Origin: Sphingobacterium arenae
GTDB taxonomy: Bacteria > Bacteroidota > Bacteroidia > Sphingobacteriales > Sphingobacteriaceae
DNA length: 64,000 nucleotides
Assembly (NCBI RefSeq): GCF_014692505.1
Contig: NZ_JACNYK010000008.1
Span: forward strand, 45,398 to 109,397
Direction: 5' to 3'
Part shown: positions 17,071 through 26,200 of the stretch, in pieces
How the letters are laid out: each line of letters begins with the position of its first letter
Numbering within the stretch: the stretch's first letter is position 1
Translations under genes and position numbers: made by a program
Notes under the pieces: model-generated
The model's input: only the letters and a program-made list of their open reading frames with translations
The model's database searches: none
What the model was told of the DNA's origin: nothing

Positions 17071-18489
17071 TTAATAAGCATTCTTTTCGCCTCTTAACAT
17101 GTTTAAGGCGGTCATGAAAATAATTTTGAAGTCCAACATGCTGGACCAGTTAGTAATATATTCTAAATCGAACTCCACGCGCTTGGCCATCAATTTTGGG
17201 TCTTTTGTTTCTCCCCGATAACCGTTTACCTGCGCCCAACCCGTGATACCGGGCTTGACAAAATGGCGCACCATATAATGCTGGATAAGCTTGCTATAAT
17301 GCTCGGTGTGGGAAAGCATATGCGGACGCGGACCAACGACGGTCATCTGCCCGAGAAAGACGTTGATAAACTGCGGAAATTCGTCTAGGTTGGTTTTCCG
17401 TAAAAACTTACCGATAGGTGTAATACGCTTGTCGTCTTTGGAAGCCTGGGCTTTATCGGAATCTTTATTGACCACCATGCTCCGGAATTTATAACAGCCG
17501 AAAGTTTGGTTATTGCGTCCCGAGCGCGGCTGCTTAAAGAAAATAGGCCCGGGGCTTTGCAGCTTGATCAGCAAACCAATGAGCGGTACCATCCAGCTTA
17601 GAATAAATAGCAAAACCAAACCCGAGATAAATAAATCGACAATACGCTTCTTGACACGGTTTTCCATCGTGGAAAGGGAATCTTCGTGTGCGCGTATCAC
17701 CGGCAAGTCGACACGGACGGCATCTCCCTTGGCGCTGCCATAGGATAGTGTTGCGGTAACGGCCGGAACAAAATTTAGCTGTACACATTCGTGGTTTGCT
17801 GCCATGATCAACTCCTTGCTATAGGTATTGATATCGGGGGTACTCACCAAAAACACATCGTGTATACCGAGCTTGGAAACTTCTTCGAAGTAGCGGCGAA
17901 ACTGGGCTACTTTTTCTTCTTTGCTTCGCTGCTCTATTTTATCATAGTACTTGATGGTATTCACGTGGTAGAACGCGTGATCGTGCCCGAAGCTCCCCTC
18001 TACTGCCGCTAGATAATCGTTATGACCGATTAAAGCTACATTTTTACTCCAACGGAAACGCTTGGGTAATACGGTATAGACGTAGGTAAGAACAAAACGG
18101 GAAAGCCCAACGTACACAGCTAACAGCACGACAATCGCAGCTAGGAAATACCAGACACCGGTAAAATGATGCCCGATGAGCACACATACCGAAAACGCCA
18201 CCAACATCGTTAATACCGTGCGGAATGTTTGCCGAAAAACATGTTCCAAACGCTCTATGGTGTTATTCTCATATAAGCGAAAATACAAGGAAGAGACAAT
18301 AGCAACGAGATTAAACATCATCCACAGCGAATAGTAATTACTCGAGATGATCTCTTGCGCATTGACCCAGCCGGTTGTCGTGACGACAAAAAAAGCCATC
18401 AAAAAAATGATATTTAAGCACAACGCGTCTGTTAAGATCAGCGACATCTTTAAATAAACCAGCACCCGATTTTGAACATACCTATGCAT
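17071..18489 (-). CDS. wcaJ: Undecaprenyl-phosphate sugar phosphotransferase (WcaJ/polyprenyl glycosylphosphotransferase)
   Basis: A 472-residue initiating enzyme that moves a sugar-1-phosphate (often glucose) from UDP-sugar to undecaprenyl phosphate. Four N-terminal membrane helices (about residues 15-135) precede a CoA-binding-like NAD fold (VALIGHNDYLAAVE). A fifth helix near residue 293 leads into the catalytic C-terminal domain: PIFFKQPRSGRNNQTFGCYKFRSM, here partly quoted, then KTNLDEFPQFINVFLGQMTVVGPRP and VKPGITGWAQVNGYRGET. All are diagnostic of the bacterial sugar transferase family. It is the first gene of the operon and follows a 497-bp leader. Confidence 0.95.
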   Translation of the reverse strand: MHRYVQNRVLVYLKMSLILTDALCLNIIFLMAFFVVTTTGWVNAQEIISSNYYSLWMMFNLVAIVSSLYFRLYENNTIERLEHVFRQTFRTVLTMLVAFSVCVLIGHHFTGVWYFLAAIVVLLAVYVGLSRFVLTYVYTVLPKRFRWSKNVALIGHNDYLAAVEGSFGHDHAFYHVNTIKYYDKIEQRSKEEKVAQFRRYFEEVSKLGIHDVFLVSTPDINTYSKELIMAANHECVQLNFVPAVTATLSYGSAKGDAVRVDLPVIRAHEDSLSTMENRVKKRIVDLFISGLVLLFILSWMVPLIGLLIKLQSPGPIFFKQPRSGRNNQTFGCYKFRSMVVNKDSDKAQASKDDKRITPIGKFLRKTNLDEFPQFINVFLGQMTVVGPRPHMLSHTEHYSKLIQHYMVRHFVKPGITGWAQVNGYRGETKDPKLMAKRVEFDLEYITNWSSMLDFKIIFMTALNMLRGEKNAY

Positions 18490-18747
18490 ACCCTTTAAAT
18501 TAATTTATAGCACTTAAAAGGACCACATTAAATCAGAAAGATTAGTCAATAACATAGTAGGGCTGTTATTATCTTATAACGATAAATAACAGGCAAAAAA
18601 ATCCACGTCAACATTTTTTAAAACGCTGCTCATACCCACATGGATACACCAAGACATACGTACGTCTTATAGGTTAATAGTTACCGATTAAGTCTTTCTC
18701 TTTTTTGTTTTGTTTTAAGTTAATATTTTTTGTTTTTCATCCTAAGT

Positions 18748-18797
18748 GCAAACAGTCCTCTTCACAATTTTTTCGATTAATAATCAAAACTGTTTGC
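18748..18797 (-). promoter_or_regulatory. Inverted repeat in wcaJ leader
   Basis: Perfect 9-bp arms GCAAACAGT (18748-18756) and ACTGTTTGC (18789-18797) flank an AT-rich 32-nt loop that itself has a small near-palindrome around GATTA/TAATC. In the minus-strand transcript it would form a stem-loop about 260 nt upstream of wcaJ. There is no U-tract, so it looks more like a regulatory fold than a terminator. Confidence 0.45.
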
Positions 18798-18810
18798 CCC
18801 CAAGTGCATA

Positions 18811-18827
18811 GATTGTAGATTGTAGTT
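18811..18827. repeat. 17-bp motif, copy 2 (wcaJ leader)
   Basis: Identical to 13741-13757. It begins 3 nt after the TACATTTG box on the minus strand, so it would lie at or just after the predicted transcription start of the polysaccharide operon. Confidence 0.6.
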
Positions 18828-18829
18828 CA

Positions 18830-18837
18830 CAAATGTA
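18830..18837 (-). promoter_or_regulatory. Candidate -7 box for the polysaccharide operon
   Basis: TACATTTG on the minus strand fits the Bacteroidota sigma-ABfr -7 consensus TAnnTTTG exactly. No good TTTG -33 box is seen at 19-21 bp spacing. The predicted start lies near 18826, giving a leader of about 335 nt. Confidence 0.45.
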
Positions 18838-18975
18838 GGTATTTTTTCACAAAACAAGCCTACACCGTATTAATTTTGTATTAAATGTTTATTTATCCAC
18901 TTTTTCACCGTATGGGTGATTATATGCTTTAAACAAATTAATTACGTTGCAAACGTACATAGGTTTAGGAAGAAA

Positions 18976-19001
18976 AAAAATACCCACTAGTGGGTATTTT
19001 T
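18976..19001 (-). terminator. Perfect palindrome overlapping the stop codon of the small lipoprotein gene
   Basis: A 26-nt perfect palindrome centred on CTAG (arms AAAAATACCCACT and AGTGGGTATTTTT) with the minus-strand stop codon TAG inside its centre. The minus-strand continuation is a run of Ts (complement of the A-run at 18973-18980). It fits a factor-independent terminator whose hairpin includes the last codons. Confidence 0.75.
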
Positions 19002-19160
19002 AAAAAATTTGGAGATAATCCAGATCACGACAGCAATAATCGCAACAACGAATAGAATACCGACCCAAACGCCGGCTTTGAAGATTCCTTCAATAACGGC
19101 ACAGCTGTTAAACAGAACCAAGGTGAGCGATAAAAATAAAACCTGCGAAATTCTTTTCAT
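18987..19160 (-). CDS. Small lipoprotein/membrane protein, 57 residues
   Basis: I translated this directly: it starts MKRISQVLFLSLTLVLFNSC, with a lipobox-like LFNSC (cysteine at residue 20), then AVIEGIFKAGVWVGILFVVA and a C-terminal IIAVVIWIISKFFKNTH. It is thus a lipid-anchored or two-helix miniprotein. Small proteins of this shape (SC..IEGIFKAG.W.G) are common in Bacteroidota and of unknown function. It is flanked by the wcaJ leader and the acyltransferase gene, with its own terminator at the stop codon. The clean lipobox, start and terminator make it a real gene despite its size. Confidence 0.75.
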   Translation of the reverse strand: MKRISQVLFLSLTLVLFNSCAVIEGIFKAGVWVGILFVVAIIAVVIWIISKFFKNTH

Positions 19161-19212
19161 AACAATCGTTTACTATCAGAACAAACACCGGATTAAAAAG
19201 TTTGTTTACCGC

Positions 19213-21078
19213 TTACCTCAGAAATATTTTTTCTGCCAAAATATCCCGATACTGCTCGGTACCATAGGTAGAAAAGTGGTCTGCATCATACATATAGCTT
19301 TCGATACCGTCTGTACTTTTTAATGTGGGGCGACGATATACATCAATATATTTATGACCTATTTTTGATGTTTTCAGGTAGTCGTTTGCGGCCGTTCGAT
19401 AGGTCTGCAAATAATTTTCTGGTTCGATTCCGAATTTTAAACGCAACGTTTCCACAACGGGATATTCCACGGTATAGCTTTCCGTTTGCCCGATATACAC
19501 TACCGGAATATCCAGTTTAGTGAAGTATGCCTCGATGGAATCGAGATAGCCCTTCACCTCACTCTTGCTATAACCGGCATAATTGGCCGACAGAATGACT
19601 TTATCAATCCGATCATGATGCGTAGGAAGATAGTGTTCATACAGGTAATGCATCAAGGCCGTTGGGCCTGCAAAAATAGGTTTCACGTGGGGTGCCGGAA
19701 ACACGTCGTCTCCGGTGGCCTGCAAGAGGTTGACATCGTTTGTAACCGCTAGCTCCTGTAAGGTGTGTGCAAACATCCCTGCATGACAATCGCCTAATAG
19801 GAGGTAATTTGGTTGCGTGTCCGAAAACTGAAAGAGACGCGTTGTATCGTAATCGTTAAACGTAGACCGCGACAATAGATGGGGTCCGCCGAAGCCATAC
19901 TGCGCGGCGGCACGTTCACGGGGATAATGGTAATGAAAAGCGACGAGGTTTGCCTCTTGTGGATTCGCAAAAAGCTTGTGAAGGGGGAGTTGCGTGCCTA
20001 AAAATGCCGTAACAACGACCAGTATTGCTGTTGCTGATAACCACTTAGGCGAACGGAGGAATGGACTTTTTTCTACAAAATAGTAAGACCATGTGCCCAA
20101 GATAAAGGACAGGACGAATACAGCCAAAAGATAGTACCACTGCTCCGATAGCGAAAAGTAAGTACCCAGCACGATAAGTGGCCAATGCCACAAATACCAA
20201 GAATAGGAAATATCCGCAACAAATTTTACTCCAGGCAATCGGAATAGCCGGAGATCGCTTTGTACCGCGATCAGCAGTCCGGTCGCTATGACGGGAAGCA
20301 AGGCAAATGCAGAGGGCCAACCGGATGACCGCATCCCAAGCACGCCCGTAACGGACACCAGTAATACGACGACGCATAGTAGGGCTATACTGTTCCGCAC
20401 GCGTTGGGAGAATACCCGTAGGCAGGATTTTTCGTGTAAAAAAACAACGCCGCCTGCAAGCAACTCCCAGGCTCGGGTATGGAACATATAGAAAGTGAAC
20501 GATTGATCGCGCGGCGCATAATACAGCATACAGCACAGCGATAATAAACCCAATCCATAAATAAAATAGGGATCGTACGGCGAACGACGACCTGCGAGAT
20601 ACCGAAACCCGATAAGCAACAGGGGATACAAAACGTAGAATTGCATCTCGATGGATAGCGACCAGGTATGCAGCAGGAAGTTTAACTGAGAGGCGGGTTG
20701 GAAGTAACCGGATGATAGCTCGTAATAAATATTGGAAACGAAGATGCTACTGGATAGGGCAAATCGACTAAAATCGTACAGTTTTATACCTAACACAAAA
20801 TACAGGAGGATATAAAAAAATATAATCAATATCAGTAAAGCGGGCAGGATCCGAATCAACCGGCGACGGTAAAAATCGACCAGCCGGAAAGTGCCTTGAT
20901 TCAGCCGTACCAAAATAATCTTGGTCATGAGATAGCCCGATAACACGAAAAAGATGTCGACACCGATATATCCGTCTTCAAAATAGGGTATTCCGAGATG
21001 ATATAGAACCACCGACAAAATGGCTACGGCGCGTAAGAACGCAATATCATATCGAAAATTCGCATTACCGGTGTACAT
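19213..21078 (-). CDS. Acyltransferase-3 / SGNH fused membrane protein (OafA-like)
   Basis: A 621-residue protein with an N-terminal acyltransferase-3 membrane domain of about ten helices (FLRAVAILSVVLYHLG at residue 14, with the usual R and H, then FFVLSGYLMTKII, HTWSLSIEMQFYVLYPLLL) and a C-terminal periplasmic SGNH-type domain. These proteins O-acetylate surface glycans using a cytoplasmic acetyl donor. The SGNH nucleophile block reads LLLGDCHAG near residue 437, with Cys where the family usually has Ser (GDSH). The C-terminal D-x-D-H-F-S motif is present. It is separated from the polysaccharide operon by a terminator; a role in acetylating that polymer is inferred. Confidence 0.88.
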   Translation of the reverse strand: MYTGNANFRYDIAFLRAVAILSVVLYHLGIPYFEDGYIGVDIFFVLSGYLMTKIILVRLNQGTFRLVDFYRRRLIRILPALLILIIFFYILLYFVLGIKLYDFSRFALSSSIFVSNIYYELSSGYFQPASQLNFLLHTWSLSIEMQFYVLYPLLLIGFRYLAGRRSPYDPYFIYGLGLLSLCCMLYYAPRDQSFTFYMFHTRAWELLAGGVVFLHEKSCLRVFSQRVRNSIALLCVVVLLVSVTGVLGMRSSGWPSAFALLPVIATGLLIAVQSDLRLFRLPGVKFVADISYSWYLWHWPLIVLGTYFSLSEQWYYLLAVFVLSFILGTWSYYFVEKSPFLRSPKWLSATAILVVVTAFLGTQLPLHKLFANPQEANLVAFHYHYPRERAAAQYGFGGPHLLSRSTFNDYDTTRLFQFSDTQPNYLLLGDCHAGMFAHTLQELAVTNDVNLLQATGDDVFPAPHVKPIFAGPTALMHYLYEHYLPTHHDRIDKVILSANYAGYSKSEVKGYLDSIEAYFTKLDIPVVYIGQTESYTVEYPVVETLRLKFGIEPENYLQTYRTAANDYLKTSKIGHKYIDVYRRPTLKSTDGIESYMYDADHFSTYGTEQYRDILAEKIFLR

Positions 21079-21113
21079 GTTGAGGTCTTAAAAAATACGT
21101 AGCTTCTTCTACA

Positions 21114-21121
21114 CAAACCTA
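21114..21121 (-). promoter_or_regulatory. -7 box upstream of the acyltransferase gene
   Basis: TAGGTTTG on the minus strand matches TAnnTTTG. A TTGG lies about 21 bp further upstream in the -33 position. The predicted leader is about 32 nt to ATG 21078. Confidence 0.45.
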
Positions 21122-21249
21122 AATAAAATGCTTTGCATTCACCAACCGAATTTTAAATGAGTTCTCGAAGAATGCATAGCGGAATATGCTGCTTTATTTG
21201 TTTATACAAAGTTAATGGGCTAAAAAACGCAAGAATATATGAGATTGCT

Positions 21250-21257
21250 TAGTTTTG
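21250..21257 (+). promoter_or_regulatory. -7 box of the ECF sigma factor gene
   Basis: TAGTTTTG matches TAnnTTTG and lies 18 nt before ATG 21276. It overlaps the alternative TTG start at 21255, arguing that translation starts at 21276. Confidence 0.5.
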
Positions 21258-21275
21258 TATCGATGGAATAAAAAC

Positions 21276-21848
21276 ATGAAAGGAAGAGGAGATGATCTAC
21301 GACGACAAATAGCGAAAGGTGATCAAAAAGCTTTCGCCGAATTTTACTATGGCTATCAAGATAGGGTTGCGAAGCATGCTTTTCGTATCGTAAAAGACCG
21401 CGAGCAGACCAAGGAAATTGTTCAGGATGTTTTCGTCAGGCTTTGGCAAAAACACCACGTGTTCGTTGATATCGCTGATTTGGAGGCGTATGTTTTTATG
21501 GTAACAAAAAACAGTTGTCTCACCGCTATCCGGACACGGATTCGCGAAAAAGGAAAACTGGAAGCTTGGAAAGAAGAGCATCCCGAGGTGCATAATGTGC
21601 CTCACGAACATATGAATACGATATACGCGCTGTTGGATCGCGCCATTGATGAATTGCCACCGCAGCAACGAAAAGTGTACTTGCTAAGCCGACACAACCG
21701 TAAAAAATATGCGGAGATTGCCGACGACCTCGGTATTTCTAGAGAAACCGTAAAAAAATACCTCCAGCTTGCTAATCAATCCATCCAAACGTACATGAAA
21801 AGACATAAAGACGTTGTTATTTCTTTATTTTTCTTTTTTTTCTCTTAA
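21276..21848 (+). CDS. ECF-type RNA polymerase sigma factor (Bacteroidota SusC-linked family)
   Basis: A 190-residue sigma-70 family factor of the ECF group that pairs with FecR/TonB-dependent transducers. Region 2 is visible as AFAEFYYGYQDRVAKHAFRI and KEIVQDVFVRLWQKH. Region 4 is IDELPPQQRKVYLLSRHNRK followed by YAEIADDLGISRETVKKYL, the helix-turn-helix. The ATG at 21276 was chosen because a TTG at 21255 would sit inside the -7 box. The protein ends in a run of phenylalanines from a T-rich tract, an odd tail seen in some family members. It lies directly upstream of the anti-sigma gene and should control the SusC/SusD genes that follow. Confidence 0.93.
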   Translation: MKGRGDDLRRQIAKGDQKAFAEFYYGYQDRVAKHAFRIVKDREQTKEIVQDVFVRLWQKHHVFVDIADLEAYVFMVTKNSCLTAIRTRIREKGKLEAWKEEHPEVHNVPHEHMNTIYALLDRAIDELPPQQRKVYLLSRHNRKKYAEIADDLGISRETVKKYLQLANQSIQTYMKRHKDVVISLFFFFFS

Positions 21849-21903
21849 CCCATACCCCCTTTTTTGATCCGCCTGCATCTTTATAAATAAAGATAGCGCC
21901 GAC

Positions 21904-23133
21904 ATGGACAAAAACACACATCGTATCTCGTATTTTCTACAAAAATATTTGGATGGAGATATCCAAGAAGAGGAGCTGTCGCAACTCCGCCACCTATTGG
22001 AAGAGAGCGACGAGAACGAGATCCAGGCAGCTTTCGACCTCATATGGAACAATACACCCTTAGCAGAGGATGATGATACGACTCCGTTTTTTTCCGACAT
22101 GGAAACGGCGGCATTGCTCCAAAATATCATCGAACATGCTCCGGTTATAAATAGCAAAACACGACGGAAGGTCGTGGCCGTCTACGCGTTGGTCGCCTCT
22201 ATCGCCGGAGCGCTCCTAACCTTAGCCTGGCTTTATCTAAACCATGATCCAGCAGCTCCTGAAGGAGTCGCATCCGTCGTTTTACAAAAAATGGAACACG
22301 ATGTGGACCCCGCACAAGAAGAAGCCATACTGACATTGGAAGGGGGAGAATCCGTGTCCTTGCAACATATCAAAGCTGGAGATAGCATCCAGATGGGCGG
22401 TGTAAAGCTTGTTAACGACAACGGTCAGCTTTCTTATCAGGTGGTGCAAAAAGAGGCTCCGGGGATACAGCACGTTGTAAAGACACCCAAGGGTGGACAG
22501 ATCAATATGACGTTGCCCGACGGGACGAAAGTTTGGCTAAACGCCGATTCGCGTATCACGTTCCTATCCAATTTGGGCACGCAGCATCGGGAGGTAACCG
22601 TAACGGGAGAGGTGTATTTTGAGGTAGCGAAATTAGATGGCAAGCGATTTACGGTAAAAAGTGCTGCAGGAGAAATCGAGGTACTGGGAACGAAATTTAA
22701 CGTGCGGGCTTATCCGGAAGATAGGTCGATGCAAACGGCATTGGTGGAAGGCAGCTTAGCCATGAAAACGGATTCGGATCGTGTGGTTCTGAAACCCAAT
22801 CAAGTCGGCGTAGCGTCAGACTCTCAACGGATCATGGTATCTGATCAGGATCGTATCATGGATATGATCGCCTGGAAAAACGGGTTGTTTTTGTTTGAAA
22901 ACACAACCCTTGCCGACGTGGGCCGACAATTGGGCCGCTGGTATAACATTCGTATCCAACTGGGTGAGGGGTTAACCAACCAACGGATCACGGGAAAAAT
23001 TGCTCGGGATGTTAAGCTCTCTCAGGTATTGGAAATGCTCTATTATTTAGGAATAGAAACGAATTTAAAAGATAACAATTTGATGATGATGCCCCAAAAA
23101 GAACATGCCTATGGAGAAAAGATTAAAATGTAA
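21904..23133 (+). CDS. FecR-family anti-sigma factor
   Basis: A 409-residue inner-membrane regulator. The cytoplasmic N-terminus (YFLQKYLDGDIQEEELSQL) is followed by one membrane helix near residues 93-110 (AVYALVASIAGALLTLAWLY). The periplasmic FecR domain contains TPKGGQINMTLPDGTKVWLN and VTGEVYFEVAKLDGKRFTV, then the DUF4974-type C-terminal domain (LFLFENTTLADVGRQLGRWY). It should hold the sigma factor inactive until the SusC-type transporter signals substrate binding. Gene order sigma-FecR-SusC-SusD is the classic hybrid uptake/regulation unit of the phylum. Confidence 0.95.
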   Translation: MDKNTHRISYFLQKYLDGDIQEEELSQLRHLLEESDENEIQAAFDLIWNNTPLAEDDDTTPFFSDMETAALLQNIIEHAPVINSKTRRKVVAVYALVASIAGALLTLAWLYLNHDPAAPEGVASVVLQKMEHDVDPAQEEAILTLEGGESVSLQHIKAGDSIQMGGVKLVNDNGQLSYQVVQKEAPGIQHVVKTPKGGQINMTLPDGTKVWLNADSRITFLSNLGTQHREVTVTGEVYFEVAKLDGKRFTVKSAAGEIEVLGTKFNVRAYPEDRSMQTALVEGSLAMKTDSDRVVLKPNQVGVASDSQRIMVSDQDRIMDMIAWKNGLFLFENTTLADVGRQLGRWYNIRIQLGEGLTNQRITGKIARDVKLSQVLEMLYYLGIETNLKDNNLMMMPQKEHAYGEKIKM

Positions 23134-23158
23134 CCACCAACAGAAAAATAACCTCATT

Positions 23159-23203
23159 ATGAAAGACAAGTTAAAACAAAAACACACTAGATCTAAAAAA
23201 TGA
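23159..23203 (+). CDS. 14-codon mini-ORF overlapping the susC start
   Basis: ATG at 23159 opens a frame encoding the lysine-rich MKDKLKQKHTRSKK, ending in TGA at 23201-23203, which overlaps the first codons of the SusC gene (ATGATG) in another frame. It could be a leader peptide coupling translation of the transporter, or the remains of an upstream start. Function is not established, and a chance ORF of this size is possible. Confidence 0.3.
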   Translation: MKDKLKQKHTRSKK

Positions 23204-26200
23204 TGTATTTAAAAAAAGCGATGAAACTGATCGCTGTACTACTGCTCTTTACGTTTTCTACCGCATTGGCGAGTAGTTACGGCCAACAACATATTACCCT
23301 CAAAACAAACCATACACCTTTAAGTAATGTGCTTAAAAGGCTGGAAAACCAGATGGATTACTATTTCGTATACAGAGAGTCCGAAATTCAAGGAATATCT
23401 ATTGACCGCGTTCAACTGAAAAATGTCCCGCTGGCTGAGGCATTGGACAAGATATTGAACGGAACGAATATCGTATATAACATTGTCGGTAAAAACATTG
23501 TATTAAAGAAAATGTCTTCCGCATCTGCCCCTATCGTGCAGCAATCGGTATCGGGAACGGTAACCAACGATCAGGGCGAAGCCTTGATTGGCGCCACGGT
23601 AGCCGTTCGAGGGAAAACCTTGCAAACACAAACGGACGTGAATGGAGAATTCCAACTAACGGGACTGGAGAAAGGCGATGTTTTGGTGGCTTCTTATATC
23701 GGTCACTCGCCTAGCGAACTGGTATATGATGCGCAACCCAAACTTGCGATTACCCTGAATACTATCGCCGGGGATCTGGAAGAAGTGGTCGTGGTCGGTT
23801 ATGGTACACAGAAGAAAATAAATCTGACAGGTGCCGTGGGCACGATTTCCGGCGAAGACCTGGAAAACAGACCAATTACGAATGTAGGCCGTGGGTTGCA
23901 AGGTCAGGTTCCGGGATTGACGGTTCGTGGCCTGAACACTGCTCCTGGCAACCAAGCGCCCCAGATCCGTATTCGCGGAGTGGGTACCTGGGGCGATGCG
24001 AACCCACTGATTGTCATTGATGGTGTGCCTGGCGGTAATATGAATATCTTAAATCCGGACGATATCGAGAGCATCTCGGTACTGAAAGATGCCGCGGCGG
24101 CCTCCATTTATGGGGTACGGGGCGCAAATGGGGTTGTTCTCGTGACGACCAAAAAAGGCGCTTCGGGTAGTCCTTCTATAAATGTAAGCAGTTATGTTGG
24201 ATGGCAAACACCTACTGCGCTACCCAAGTTCCTCGGTTCTCCTGACTATATGATGCTGCAGAACGAAGCGAATGTTAACGCCGGACAAAATCCGACGTAT
24301 ACCGAAGAGCAGATCGAAATGGCTCGTAACGGATCGGATCCGAATTATTTCGCAAACACCAATTGGATCGACGAGGTATATCGAAAAAGCGCACCACAAC
24401 AAAATTATAACGTCAGTTTGCAGGGTGGCAAAGACCAGACCAGTTACTATGCTTCTTATGGGTATCTGGGCGAAGGTGGTCTCGTTACCGGCGATAACTT
24501 CAAAGCGGGACGGCATAATGCGCGGATAAGATTGAACACCGAGGTATTTGACCGCATCAAGCTCGATGGTAATCTTGGATATGTGGACCGCGGTTATGAC
24601 GGTTCGGCTTCGGGAACAAGTCCACTATCGGCAGCCATCTCTATCCGTCCATTGGTTCCGGTACGTTTTACCAATGGCAGCTGGGGTTACCATGGTGGGC
24701 AAAGTAATCCAGTAGCCTGGGCGCAAGACGGTGGCACAAATAGCTTCACTTCGCAGGAAATCACGGCCAACATCTCCGCGACGATCAACCTGATGGAAGG
24801 GTTGGACCTAAAAGGCCAATACGGCTTGATAAAGTATAATTCCAAACGCAATACATTGCTCAAAACAATCAACTATTTCAGCCCGGACGACGATGCGTTG
24901 ATCTATCGAACCAACTACCCGAATAGCATGAAAATGGAACATTATGCACAGACCTACCAAACATTTATCGGGACAGCCAACTATACCAAGACATTTCAAG
25001 AGCATCATAACTTAACAGGTTTGTTAGGCTATTCGCTGGAAGAAACCGTAGGGAATGACTTCTGGGCTTCCAGGCAGCGCCTGGCTTCGCAAGATTTACC
25101 TTCTTTAGAAATCGGAACGGAAAACCAATTGAACGGGAGCTCCAGTGGGCAGAACGCGCTTATGTCTTTCTTCGGGAGGGTGAACTATGATTATCAGAGC
25201 AAGTATCTCTTAGAAGGTAACTTCCGGTACGACGGATCCTCGAGATTTCACCCGGATGTACGTTGGAACTGGTTCGGTTCTTTCTCCGCAGGATGGGTAT
25301 TCAGTGAAGAGAGTTTCTTTGAAGAGTTGAAGAGTTTCTGGAATATGGGAAAAATCCGGTTCTCTTATGGTACGCAGGGGAACGATAAAATAATGGATCC
25401 TAATAACGATAAGGTACGCGATTTTCCTTATTTGTTGACGTTGGCACCCTCTGGCGTGACCTCAAACAACCCCATCGGCGATCAAGAGCAGGTAGGCTTT
25501 CGCCAGAGTTATATTCCTAATCCCGAGCTGACGTGGGAATCGTCGGAAAAAACAAATATCGGCCTTGATCTCGCATTCTTATCCAATAGATTAAATATAA
25601 CGGCCGATTACTTTATCAACAATACCAATGATATTTTATTGGCACGACTTCTTCCTGACGTCATTGGTGTGGGAACGAACTATCCTGCATACAACTCGGG
25701 TTCGATACAAAATAAAGGTTGGGAGGTCGTTCTGGGTTGGCAGGACAATATCGGCGAGGTACGCTACGGAGCTAACTTCAATCTCTCGGACGTAAGAAAC
25801 AAAGTCACGCATTTGGAAGATCGCAGCGAGGTGCTGAATGACCAAGTACGGTTGGTGGGATATCCCATAGGAGCATTTTATGGTTTTATAGCCGACCGTA
25901 TCGCACAGGAGTCAGATTTCGATATTGTTGATGGAGAATATATTCCAAAATTCCCTTTTCAAAGCGGAGATCTTGTCGCCCCTGGCGATTTGATCTATAA
26001 ACCAACTGACCCTAATGCAACGGAAATCACCGTACTGAACGACAGACATATTCTAGGAAGCGATATCCCGCGCTACACCTACGGCTTCCGGGGCGATCTA
26101 GCCTATAAAGGGTTTGATTTTAGCTTCTTCTTGCAAGGCGTAGGAAAAGCTGATGGATACTTGGGTGGGTCGGCGAGACACCCGTTTATTAATAACAGCG

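Larger units (their letters stand above)
18490..18986 (-). other. 497-bp non-coding leader/promoter region upstream of wcaJ
   Basis: No convincing gene is seen. On the minus strand it contains two -7-like boxes (TACATTTG at 18830-18837, TACGTTTG at 18950-18957), the 17-bp motif copy 2 (18811-18827) and an inverted repeat GCAAACAGT/ACTGTTTGC (18748-18797). The promoter-proximal box would give a transcript beginning at the 17-bp motif. The long structured leader is comparable in position to those of Bacteroides capsule loci, which are governed by antitermination, but no UpxY-type gene is in the window. Confidence 0.5.

Noticed and set aside
16299..17081. Long start of the beta-barrel gene at 17081
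   Set aside because: Would overlap wcaJ and put 15 residues ahead of the signal peptide; ATG 17036 chosen.
21255..21275. TTG start of the sigma factor
   Set aside because: It overlaps the -7 box; ATG 21276 gives the normal family start.
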